DNA from: Taibaiella sp.
Lineage (GTDB): Bacteria > Bacteroidota > Bacteroidia > Chitinophagales > Chitinophagaceae
Length of the DNA stretch: 26,507 nucleotides
Assembly: GCA_019739295.1 (NCBI GenBank)
Contig: JAHHDV010000020.1
Coordinates: 1 to 26,507 of the forward strand
Direction: 5' to 3'
Shown here: one piece after another, positions 1 through 8,297 of the stretch
Layout of the letters: the number at the start of each line of letters is the position of its first letter
Numbering within the stretch: the first letter of the stretch is position 1
Position numbers and translations under genes: made by a program
The notes under the pieces: model-generated
Told to the model about the DNA's origin: nothing
Seen by the model: the letters and a program-made list of their open reading frames with translations, nothing else
Databases searched by the model: none

Positions 1-1
1 C

Positions 2-2304
2 GGTGTCGCTACCAATGATAAGCTCTTGTCCCATAACGCCAATAATTTCCTGGCAGCGGTTACTTTCCGGGAAGACAAAGGCGGTGCGTGTTTCCTGGAC
101 ATCTCTACCGGAGAAATATACACAGCAGAAGGGAGCCGGGAATATATAGACAGGCTGCTTTCTTCTATGCAGCCTTCCGAAGTATTGCTGAGCAAGACGG
201 AGCTCAAAGCATTTCAACAGAAGAGTCATGAGCAGTATTACTGTTACGGCCAGGAAGACTGGATCTTTCAGTACAGCTATGCGTATGAACTGGTACTCAG
301 GCATTTTGAGACACAATCCCTCAAAGGATTTGGTATAGAAGAATGGATACTGGCCATTACCTCCATCGGTGCCGCCATCCATTATCTCAAAGATACCGAG
401 CACCCTAACCTGGAGCACCTGAACCAGATACAGCGCATCAACGAACAGCAATTCGTGTGGATGGACCGCTTCACGATCCGTAATCTTGAACTGCTGAACA
501 GCAATCACCTGAATGGCAAATGCCTGATCGAGACCATAGACCGGACCGCCACAACCTATGGGGGGCCGTATGCTGAAGCAATGGATACTGTTCCCCCTGA
601 CCCAGAAACAGGCTATTACCTCCAGGCAGAATGTGGTACATACCTTACTGAACCAGCGGAACCTGGCGCAGTCGCTTATCCCCCTGCTCAAGCAGATCGG
701 CGATATGGAAAGGCTGGTATCGAAGATTCCCTTAAGGAAGATCAATCCCCGGGAGCTCCTGCAGCTGCAGAGAAGTTTGCGCCAGGGAGCGGAGATCAAA
801 AGCAATATAGATGAAGCGGCATTGGCCTGCAGGGAGGAAGAAAAAGAAAGATACAAGGACTTACTGCACATCGCCGATCCCATTCTTGAACTGAAAGAAG
901 TGCAGGATCTCATTGAACAAACGATCCGGGAAGAGGCTCCTGTAATGATTCAAAAAGGCAATGTGATCCGGGAAGGAGTAGAAGAAGAACTGGACCAGCT
1001 CAGGAATATCGCTTATAAGGGTAAGGATTATCTGCTGCAGATCCAGACCCGGGAAAGCGAGGCCACCGGCATCCCCTCTTTGAAGATCGGGTTCAACAAT
1101 GTATTCGGCTATTACCTTGAAGTCACCCATACCCATAAGGACAAGGTGCCAGCGGAGTGGATCAGAAAGCAGACGCTTACTTCTGCAGAACGGTACATCA
1201 CTCCGGAACTGAAAGAATACGAAGATAAAATATTAGGAGCTGAGGAGAAGATCCAGGAATGGGAACAAAGCATATACCAGGGATTATTAGATCAGCTGAT
1301 GCCGCATATCTCTGCCATCCAGAATAACGCCAGGCAGGTCGGCATACTGGACTGCCTGCTTGGGTTTGCCCTGCAGGCGGAACGGCACCAGTACTGCGCC
1401 CCGGAGATAACGGAAGACAAGGCACTGTTCATCAGGGACGGCAGGCACCCGGTCATCGAGCAGGCATTGCCAGTGGGCGTACCCTATATCCCGAATGATG
1501 TCCGGCTCGACAGGAATGACCAGCAGATTATGATCATTACCGGTCCGAATATGAGTGGTAAGTCTGCCGTATTGCGACAGGTAGCCCTTACCGTACTGAT
1601 GGCACATATGGGGTCTTTTGTAGCAGCCCGGGAGGCCCTCATACCGCTGACCGATATCATCTATACCCGGGTAGGCGCATCGGACAACCTGAGTGGCGGC
1701 GAATCTACCTTTATGGTGGAGATGCTGGAGACCGCCAGTATCCTGAACAACCTGAGTACACACAGTCTCGTGATCCTGGATGAAATAGGAAGAGGGACCA
1801 GCACTTATGATGGCATCAGCATCGCCTGGAGCATCGTGGAATACCTTCATGACCACCCGAGTCAGGCATTTACGCTTTTTGCCACGCATTATCATGAATT
1901 GAATGAACTCGAAGACAAATTAGCAAGGGTGCAGAACTTCCACATCACCCACCAGGAGGAAAACAATAAGGTCATCTTCTTAAGGAAACTAAAGAAAGGC
2001 GGCTCCCACCACAGCTTCGGTATCCACGTGGCCAGAATGGCGGGTATGCCGAGAAAGCTGACAGACAGGGCTATGGAAAATACTGGCATTGCTGGAAGAT
2101 AAGCGAAGCGATAACGAACTGAGCCAGAAGATAAAGAAAATCCCGGTCCAGAATTACCAGCTGAATATCTTCGACGGCATCGGCCAGGACCTGAAAGAAA
2201 TAAGGGAAAGGCTCTATGCGGTCGATATCAATACCCTGACACCCGTAGAGGCATTGCTCAAGCTGAACGAGCTCAAAGACATTGTTAAGGATTACAGCAA
2301 CTAG
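2..2304 (+). CDS. mutS: DNA mismatch repair protein MutS, 5'-truncated by the window and split by two frameshifts
   Basis: MutS recognises mismatches and recruits MutL in methyl-independent or methyl-directed repair. The frame is already open at base 2 (reads GVATNDKLLSHNANNFLAAV), so roughly 100 N-terminal residues, including most of the mismatch-binding domain, lie outside the window. Visible are the connector and core domains, the Walker A motif GPNMSGKSAVLRQ (about 1543-1580), the ABC signature region NLSGGESTFM and the Walker B motif VILDEIGRGTSTYDG (about 1769-1813), followed by the ATHYHEL switch. The reading frame breaks twice. An extra A at 553-554 disrupts what should read TPMGGRML. 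An extra A in the run 2077-2080 truncates the frame at 2102, where removing one A gives RAMEILALLEDKR and the normal C-terminus to 2304. The rejoined product has about 766 residues in the window. The family call is certain; whether the breaks are real is not. Confidence 0.95.
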
Positions 2305-2329
2305 CAGGGTGCGGGTTCCTGTACTGGTG

Positions 2330-3309
2330 CTATCGGTCGTGGATCAGCCCTTTATCCCTGCAATAAGCGATCGCTTCCTGGGTGGTGGCAAACAGGCAGG
2401 TGGAAATGCCCAGGTGCTCCGCGTTCTTTAAAAAAGCTCTGGTTGCCGTCTCTTTATCCCGGCTTACATTGCGAATGAGGATATGAGCGATCTGCTGCGG
2501 GTACTTTTCGGCAATGGCAGCATATATCTCAGGGTCCCGCTGGGAATTATCCCCCAGCAGTACAAACTGGTTTTCCGGGAAGGCGATGATGATCCTGGCT
2601 ATTCTGAACAGCTTTCCTTCGTGACCGCTCTTACCGGTGGTCACGAAGGATTTCAGGTATTTGAGGGTGTGGAGCAGGAATACCCCCTTCGGTAACTCAT
2701 GCTCCCTGAATACCGTACTCAGGTAATCATAGAGGTTCCACTCACTGCTGCTGACATAGAAGAAGGGGTTTTTATTGCCATCCAGCGTATTGCTTTCCGC
2801 CAAGGCATTATAGAATTTGCTGGTGTTGTCAAAACAAAACGTCTTTTAGCAGGAGATCTTGAGATCAGCTCGTACAAGCGCCTGATAATAGTAGCACTAT
2901 AGGACTTCATGATCGTGTCATCTATATCCGATATGAACGCATACCGGGTTCTCTCCGGCATATATAATGCGCCCCTGGAAGAACAGATCACCTCATCCTC
3001 TTTGCCGAGAAGCTCCACCTCTACATCATTCCAGCCGCTTATCTCCCGGTGTCCGGTATGAAAATCGAACTTGAAGAACCCGTCAAATTCTGTAGTCGTA
3101 TGGTAAGCCTGGCCATCGAACCACAGTCTCAGGCGGGCATTGGGTATGGTCTTTTTCCGGAAGAGCTGAAGCAGGGCTATGAAATTATTGCTTACCCTCT
3201 TCTGCTCCACCTGCTGCCTTTCCGGGACCAGGAACAGGTGACCGATGATCAGTATATGACCATGATTACCATAACTATTGTAAACTTTTATGAATGGAAT
3301 TGATGCCAA
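2330..3309 (-). CDS. App1/DUF2183 family phosphatidate phosphatase-like protein, one frameshift
   Basis: The middle carries the DxDxT-type phosphatase motif DIDDTI (FISDIDDTIMKSY), and the C-terminal half has PFFYVSSSEWNLYDYL followed by LPKGVFLL. Both are typical of the App1 Mg-dependent phosphatidate phosphatase domain (DUF2183), a HAD-type fold that converts phosphatidate to diacylglycerol. The N-terminal part (VYNSYGNHGHILIIGHLF, then FDGFFKF) matches the beta-rich region usually preceding it. The frame breaks at two AAAA runs (plus strand 2831-2839). Adding one base gives RFVFDNTSKFYNALAES and joins both halves into about 326 residues. The start is uncertain. TTG at 3309 gives MASIPFIKVYNSYG, since no ATG lies nearby and the in-frame ATG at 3420 would run into the divergent kinase gene. 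It is convergent with mutS (25-base gap) and divergent from a lipid kinase. No signal peptide or membrane helix is evident. Confidence 0.85.
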
Positions 3310-3332
3310 AGCCGATAGAAATATTATTTTTG

Positions 3333-3341
3333 AAAGAGGAG
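3333..3341 (+). promoter_or_regulatory. Strong Shine-Dalgarno sequence before the lipid kinase
   Basis: AAAGAGGAG lies 10 bases before the ATG at 3352. A purine-rich ribosome site this clear is uncommon in Bacteroidota-like genomes and fixes the start of the kinase gene. Confidence 0.6.
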
Positions 3342-3351
3342 CACAGCTTTC

Positions 3352-4235
3352 ATGGAGTCCCGAACAAATACCACGCATATCATCTTCGCCGTCAATCCGA
3401 TGTCGGGTACTGCTTCTCACGCCTGGGACGAGGTGATCTCCTCCTATTTTAAAGGTAAGGAAAAATATTCATTTTCTATTTTTCACCCCCGGAATCAGGA
3501 AGAATTCCCTTTGCTGAAAGAAAAGATCCAGGAGGAACAACCACAAATTGTGGTGGCAGCAGGAGGTGACGGCACCGCCAACTGGGTAGCTAAGCACCTG
3601 TACGGTACATCTATTAAGCTGGGCATCCTCCCCATCGGATCTGCCAATGGCCTGGCCCGTAACCTTAATTTGCCCCATGATGTCCCGGAAGCATTGCGTA
3701 CCTTAACCGGGGGCAAGACCATCAGTCTTTCCAGCCTGACCATTAATGACCAGTTTTGTATCCACCTGTCTGATGTAGGCCTCAATGCAAAGCTGATCCG
3801 GACCTTCGAGCACAGGGGGGAAAGGGGGCTGGCAGGTTATTTTAAAGCAGGGTTCAGGGTATTGAAAAATTATGCCGCAAGCCATGTCTCCATTACTGCC
3901 AACGGAAAGACGATCCGGTCAGATGCGGTCATGGTGGTCATCGCCAACGCAACGATGTATGGTACAGGGTTTGTCATCAACCCTATTGGGAAGCTGGATG
4001 ACCATGTATTTGAGATCATTGTGATCAAAAAAATATTCGTTGATCGAATTGTGCAAGATGGCATTCAACAACTGGATGCCGCACCCGGATAAGACGGACA
4101 TCATCCAATGTTCGGAAGCCTGGATAGAGTCGGAATCCCCCTTGCATTTCCAGATAGACGGGGAGTATATGGGCAAAAAAAAAATCCGTGGCAGCAGCCA
4201 TCAATAACCGGATGATCCAGGTGATCGTCCCTTAG
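3352..4235 (+). CDS. Diacylglycerol kinase / YegS-like lipid kinase, two homopolymer frameshifts near the 3' end
   Basis: The N-terminus has the NPMSG motif of the DAGK catalytic domain (about residue 15), then the nucleotide-binding AAGGDGTANWVA (about residues 69-80) and PIGSANGLARNL. This is the family that phosphorylates diacylglycerol or related lipids with ATP (DAGK/YegS/BmrU). As written the frame ends at 4092 with a nonsense tail. Removing one A from the run of seven at 4027-4033 restores IKKYSLIELCKMAFNNWMP. Removing one A from the run of ten at 4175-4184 restores the expected QIDGEYMGKKK and a tail ending IQVIVP at 4235, about 293 residues and normal for the family. The substrate is not decided by sequence. 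The gene is divergent from the App1-like phosphatase. Confidence 0.88.
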
Positions 4236-4377
4236 TACGGCAATCCAATCATCGTTCTTTAAATCAAATTTCCTTACCGGAATGAAGAACGGCAACGGTC
4301 AGGGACAGTAGCTTTGATCGTTCATAAACCTGCAGGCTACCTGTGATCATCAGGAGAAACTGTTTTATATTCTCCGG

Positions 4378-5190
4378 TTATGAGGTGTGCAATGCCAATA
4401 CAGGAACGTTGCTGGCCTTGCTGATGACCTCTGACTTGCTCCTGTGGAAGAGACTTTCGAAGAAATTGTACTTCTTAGGGATGACGATCAGCCAGTCGGA
4501 ACCGTGTTTGTCCAGGTAGAAGGTAATGGCATCCCTGAGCTGCTCGCTTTCCATAGAATGGAATGAATAGGAAATACCCTCAAAAGGCTTGAGGTGTTCG
4601 TTTTCATCTTCTTCATCAAAAGGGTCCAATGGCTGGACATTCAGAATATCCAGGGACGCATGCATCTCCTGTACCCAACCTTTTACTTCTGCAAACGGAA
4701 AACGCTCATTGTTGGCATGGATATCCATACACAGCATCATCCTGTCTACATCCTGGTAAGAGGATTGCGGGGGTACCAGGAGAATCGGCCCTGTATGGCT
4801 TCTCATGGCATTCATGCTTTTGCTGCCCCAGAACAGGCCGGAAGAATTCTGCCCCGTGGTTCCCATGATCGTCAGCCATATATCCCCCTGCTGCGCACGC
4901 TCCTGTAAACCCGCTACGATATCCCCCACGAAGAATTCCGATGTTACCTGCACCGTATCCAGCTGACCCTGTACCCGCTCTACCTCTTTCTCCAGACTCT
5001 CCTCGGATATCTTTTGGGAAGCCAGCTTTACATTACCCTCCATCGGGGATATGCCATCGCCATATACCGTCAGGTCATTCGCATGCATCAGTATGATATG
5101 GCATTGTTTTTCTTTCGCCAGGCTGATGGCATAGTTCAATGCATTCCGGGCACAATCACTGAAATCCGTTGCTACAAGTAGATTTTTCAT
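4378..5190 (-). CDS. Universal stress protein, tandem two-domain type
   Basis: A 270-residue cytoplasmic protein with two UspA-like halves. The first half starts MKNLLVATDFSDCARNAL and keeps the ATP-binding signature near residues 108-123 (GTTG, then WGSKS). It ends with GPILLVPP at the domain boundary. The second half (about 150-270) ends NVPVLALHTS, as Usp domains do, but has IPKKYNFFESLFHRSKSEV where the GxxG nucleotide loop would be, so it probably does not bind ATP. Tandem Usp proteins of this kind are common in Bacteroidota. It is convergent with the lipid kinase (142-base gap, no clear terminator seen) and lies 194 bases downstream of the folate gene, so it may have its own promoter. 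The frame is intact. Confidence 0.9.
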   Translation of the reverse strand: MKNLLVATDFSDCARNALNYAISLAKEKQCHIILMHANDLTVYGDGISPMEGNVKLASQKISEESLEKEVERVQGQLDTVQVTSEFFVGDIVAGLQERAQQGDIWLTIMGTTGQNSSGLFWGSKSMNAMRSHTGPILLVPPQSSYQDVDRMMLCMDIHANNERFPFAEVKGWVQEMHASLDILNVQPLDPFDEEDENEHLKPFEGISYSFHSMESEQLRDAITFYLDKHGSDWLIVIPKKYNFFESLFHRSKSEVISKASNVPVLALHTS

Positions 5191-5384
5191 AGAAAGTTTG
5201 TTTTAAGAAGGTAAACATTTTAATGCTATCCTGCCACCTCAAACGGCTACCGATGCTCCAGGCAGTGTCTAAAATTACAAATTTTTATTGGTGGGAGCAA
5301 TGAAATTCCTGCCTTTTAATATTTATTTAAAACTCTTGAAATCAATAAAATAAGCCCTAACAGCTCCCTTACGGTCCCTTCCTG

Positions 5385-5957
5385 TCAGGTTTTGTCAAAA
5401 CAGTGTAAATGATCCGGGGTCAGGCAGGCGGATAATGTCTGGTCCCAGGGTGAAACATCATCAATGGCATCTATAAGGGGGAAATAACTCAGGCCTATTG
5501 TCATACATCCGGGCGATAGCGTCGCCAGCAGCCGGTCATAATAACCTTTGCCGTAGCCCACCCGGTGTCCGCTCCTGTCTGCCGCCAGCAGGGGCAGCAG
5601 TACCAGATCCAGTGCCGCAGGATCTACGGGGGTACCCGGGTATTCGAAGATACCGTATGGATTGCTGACCGCTTCCCGGGATGAATCAGGAAGAACGGGA
5701 AAGATATGCCCGTCCCTGACCCGGGGATAAGCCAGGATCACTTCGGGGTTTACGGAGCGAATGGATGCTTCGAAGGCCCCGGGATCTATTTCGGCAAATT
5801 TCCGGAAAGGCACGAAGCTCATTACGGCTTGCGGGATATGTGAAGGCAGCCACGCATCAAAGTGACGGCTCATTTTTTGAATCAACCGGGAGGTTTGATC
5901 AGCAGAAAGCGACTTTCTTTTTTCCTTGAAGACTTTCCTTATTTCATCTTTAAGCAT
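5385..5957 (-). CDS. 5-formyltetrahydrofolate cyclo-ligase
   Basis: A 190-residue protein of the 5-FTHF cyclo-ligase (MTHFS/YgfA) family, which converts 5-formyltetrahydrofolate to 5,10-methenyltetrahydrofolate using ATP. The N-terminus is rich in lysine and arginine (KDEIRKVFKEKRKSL), as is usual. FVPFRKFAEID fits the folate-binding segment, and the diagnostic GYGKGYYDR loop lies at about residues 139-147, after LLPLLAADRSGHRVG. Length and motifs are complete and the frame is intact. It lies 101 bases downstream of oxyR on the same strand; that gap shows no clear terminator, so read-through from oxyR is possible. Confidence 0.93.
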   Translation of the reverse strand: MLKDEIRKVFKEKRKSLSADQTSRLIQKMSRHFDAWLPSHIPQAVMSFVPFRKFAEIDPGAFEASIRSVNPEVILAYPRVRDGHIFPVLPDSSREAVSNPYGIFEYPGTPVDPAALDLVLLPLLAADRSGHRVGYGKGYYDRLLATLSPGCMTIGLSYFPLIDAIDDVSPWDQTLSACLTPDHLHCFDKT

Positions 5958-6058
5958 GTCCTCTGTTTATGAGCAATACGTGAATGTGCCTGTTTGCACC
6001 CCGTATCCGCAGTACAACACCATCCATCTCTGAATTCATAATACTGCCGTCCCAAGGC

Positions 6059-7016
6059 CTAAAGCTTACTGGTCTGGATCCTGAGTATCTTCCTGTTCTT
6101 GGTCTGTGCCCTCATTTTCTCCGGCACCATTTCCAGGATGGTATCCATCAACGACTGCAGGATCCCCATTTTTACAAAATGCTCATTGGTCACCAAAGAG
6201 ATCTCACGCACCGGCTCCGGGTCGCTGAAATAACGGATCCTGTCAAATGCGTCTTCTTCAAATTCCCGGGTGGACAATTCGGGGAAAACGGACAGTCCCC
6301 CGTTGCGGTCTACCATTTTTCTCAAAGTATCTACATTGCCGGATTCATACCTGAATGCCCTTTGTTCCTGAAGCTTTTCCACCTGGTCATTACAAAGGTT
6401 GATCACCTGGTTCCGCAGGCAGTTTCCCTCGTTCATCATCCAGATCTTAGTAAGGTCGATATCATCAGGGTTTACCGTTTTTTTTACTGAGGGCTTTTTC
6501 TTCTTTGTTGAAATAAGCGACCAGCGGCTCATAGAAGAGAGGGATCTCCTTGATCCTGTTATCATCCAGCGGCGTTGCCAGCAGGCCGCAGTCTATTTCA
6601 TCATTCTTCAGCTTTTCAATGATCTCAGATGTTTTGGCTTCTATGACAGTGAGCGATACATCCGGAAATGCATCGCTGTACTTATCCAGAAGCCTGGGGA
6701 TAATAGAAGGGGCGATCGTAGGGATAACTGCCAGCTTAAAGGTACCGGAGACCTTACCCTGGCTCTTGTTGACCAGTTCATCTATTTTCTTGGCTTCTGT
6801 CAGGATGACTTTAGCCTGCTCTACGATTTTCGCTCCGACCTCTGTAGGGGAAATAGGGTGTTTATAGCGGTCGAATATCTTTACATTCAGTTCTTCTTCG
6901 AGCTTATTGATCTGCATACTCAGCGTGGGCTGGGTCACAAAGGTCTTTTCTGCTGCAGCTACAAAGCTCTTGAAAGTAGCAACTGCCACGACATATTCTA
7001 ATTGTGTTAGTGTCAT
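6059..7016 (-). CDS. oxyR: OxyR-like LysR-family hydrogen peroxide sensor/regulator, one frameshift
   Basis: It starts MTLTQLEYVVAVATFKSF, followed by a LysR winged helix-turn-helix (AAAEKTFVTQPTLSMQINKLEEEL) and a substrate-binding-type effector domain. The peroxide-sensing segment reads MMNEGNCLRNQVINLC. Its two cysteines, eight residues between them, match the redox pair C199/C208 of E. coli OxyR and separate this protein from generic LysR regulators. The frame breaks in a run of eight T (plus strand 6478-6485). Removing one base gives SKKTVNPDDIDLTKIW and a product of about 318 residues. The ATG at 7016 is preferred because it begins exactly at the LysR domain. It is divergent from a thioesterase gene across 67 bases. 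Confidence 0.88.
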
Positions 7017-7047
7017 ATATAAATGCCTTAAAAAATATGAATGTACG

Positions 7048-7055
7048 CAAAGATA
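7048..7055 (-). promoter_or_regulatory. Candidate Bacteroidota -7 box for oxyR
   Basis: On the minus strand this reads TATCTTTG, an exact match to the Bacteroidota sigma consensus TAnnTTTG, and would give a leader of about 25 bases before the oxyR ATG. No convincing -33 TTTG element was seen, so this rests on one box. Confidence 0.45.
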
Positions 7056-7063
7056 ATTCATTG

Positions 7064-7071
7064 TAGCTTTG
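7064..7071 (+). promoter_or_regulatory. Candidate Bacteroidota -7 box for the thioesterase gene
   Basis: TAGCTTTG matches TAnnTTTG on the plus strand, 12 bases before the ATG at 7084, implying a very short leader. It lies eight bases beyond the opposing oxyR box, so OxyR bound here could affect both directions (inference). Confidence 0.35.
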
Positions 7072-7083
7072 CATCTTGAAGAT

Positions 7084-7530
7084 ATGGAAATAACTTTAGC
7101 ACTATTACAACAACAAATAGGGAAAACCAATTTAAAAACGCCTTCAGGCGCCGGTACCTGGATGAACCTTACCCTGACGGACATACAGAAGGGGGAAGCC
7201 AGGCTGAAGATGCGGATCCGGCCGGAGATGTGTAATCCCTACGGGATGATCCACGGCGGCATGATGTCCCTGCTGATCGATGAATCTATCGGCTGGGCCA
7301 TTATCAGCCTGGAATCACAGGCCAACTATACCAGCCTGAACCTTATGGTGGATTTCCTCTATGCGGCTGCGGTAGGAGAAGAGATCACAGCCCATGCCTA
7401 TATCGTCAGAAAAGGCAAGAAGATCATCAATGCAGAAGTGAAAGTATACAACAAAGACCATGTCTTATTGTCCAAAGCTACCAGCAATTTAATCGTAACT
7501 TCATTACCCAAAAAGGATCCTCATGCTTAA
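7084..7530 (+). CDS. PaaI/YdiI-like hotdog-fold thioesterase
   Basis: About 148 residues. NPYGMIHGGMMSLLIDESIG, at about residues 53-72, is the hotdog thioesterase signature, with the HGG turn and the acidic residue on the central helix. VDFLYAAAVGEEITAHAYIV then KGKKIINAEVKVY follow the usual strand order. The family hydrolyses acyl-CoA thioesters; the substrate cannot be told from sequence. The ATG at 7084 is chosen over the in-frame TTG at 7069 because it is a better start codon and begins at the expected N-terminus. The last 8 bases overlap the next gene, indicating translational coupling. Confidence 0.85.
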   Translation: MEITLALLQQQIGKTNLKTPSGAGTWMNLTLTDIQKGEARLKMRIRPEMCNPYGMIHGGMMSLLIDESIGWAIISLESQANYTSLNLMVDFLYAAAVGEEITAHAYIVRKGKKIINAEVKVYNKDHVLLSKATSNLIVTSLPKKDPHA

Positions 7531-8263
7531 TGGAAAGAAGATCATAGTGGTGATGCCTGCCTACAATGCGTCCCTCACCCTCGAAAAGACATACCGGGAG
7601 ATTGACTTCAGCATCGTAGACGATGTGATCCTGGTGGATGACCATAGCCCTGATAATACTTCCGAGGTAGCCAGGAAGCTGGGCATCCGGCATATCATCC
7701 GCCATGAAGCGAACAAAGGATACGGCGGCAACCAGAAGACATGCTACAAAAAAGCCCTGGAGCTCGGCGCGGATATTGTGATCATGGTTCACCCGGATTA
7801 CCAGTACACGCCTTTACTGATTCCTTCTATTTCTTATATCATCGCCAATGGCCTGTATCCCGTGGTTTTTGCATCCAGGATCTTAGGCAAGGGTGCTTTA
7901 AAAGGAGGTATGCCGTTATACAAGTACATTGCGAACCGCTTCCTGACCTTTACCCAGAATGTACTGATCGACCAGAAGCTGAGTGAATACCATACCGGTT
8001 ACAGGGCCTTCAGCAGGGAGGTGCTGAACCAGGTCAATTTTGAGGCCTGTGATGATGATTTTGTTTTTGATAACGAGATGGCATCCCAGATCTTCATGGC
8101 CGGTTACGAGATCGGCGAGGTCACCTGCCCTACCAAATACTTTGAAGAGGCTTCTTCCATCAATTTAAGCAGAAGCATCAAATACGGCCTGGGCGTACTG
8201 AGGGTTTCCATCCAGTACAGGCTTCACAAATGGGGTATGCTCAGGATTAAAAGGTACCTGTAA
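7523..8263 (+). CDS. Family 2 glycosyltransferase, dolichol-phosphate-mannose-synthase-like
   Basis: A 246-residue GT-A fold glycosyltransferase. KIIVVMPAYNASLTL opens the nucleotide-sugar-binding fold. VILVDDHSPDNT supplies the first acidic motif, MVHPDYQY the metal-binding region, and EYHTGYRAFSREVL plus DDFVFDNEM the acceptor/catalytic region, as in DPM1-like and undecaprenyl-phosphate glycosyltransferases. No transmembrane segments are visible, so it would be soluble or peripherally attached. The ATG at 7523 lies within the end of the thioesterase gene, so the two are likely one transcript. It is convergent with the surface-protein array, 34 bases from the P1 stop codon. Donor and acceptor are unknown. 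Confidence 0.88.
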   Translation: MLNGKKIIVVMPAYNASLTLEKTYREIDFSIVDDVILVDDHSPDNTSEVARKLGIRHIIRHEANKGYGGNQKTCYKKALELGADIVIMVHPDYQYTPLLIPSISYIIANGLYPVVFASRILGKGALKGGMPLYKYIANRFLTFTQNVLIDQKLSEYHTGYRAFSREVLNQVNFEACDDDFVFDNEMASQIFMAGYEIGEVTCPTKYFEEASSINLSRSIKYGLGVLRVSIQYRLHKWGMLRIKRYL

Positions 8264-8297
8264 GAAACAGTATTACCAAGCTCAACCATGACGCTCC

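Noticed and set aside
551..566. Programmed ribosomal frameshift in mutS
   Set aside because: No slippery heptamer with a downstream structure is apparent, and programmed frameshifting is not known for mutS. A one-base insertion explains both breaks.
1287..1895. Minus-strand open frame of about 200 codons inside mutS
   Set aside because: It lies opposite the MutS ATPase domain, which is unmistakable, and has no features of its own.
4236..4377. Bidirectional terminator between the lipid kinase and the stress protein gene
   Set aside because: Only short inverted repeats (such as CCTG/CAGG near 4339-4353) with no T run were found.
5984..6490. Plus-strand open frame opposite the 3' half of oxyR
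   Set aside because: The minus-strand frame has clear OxyR motifs, including the redox cysteines. The plus frame has no recognisable domain.
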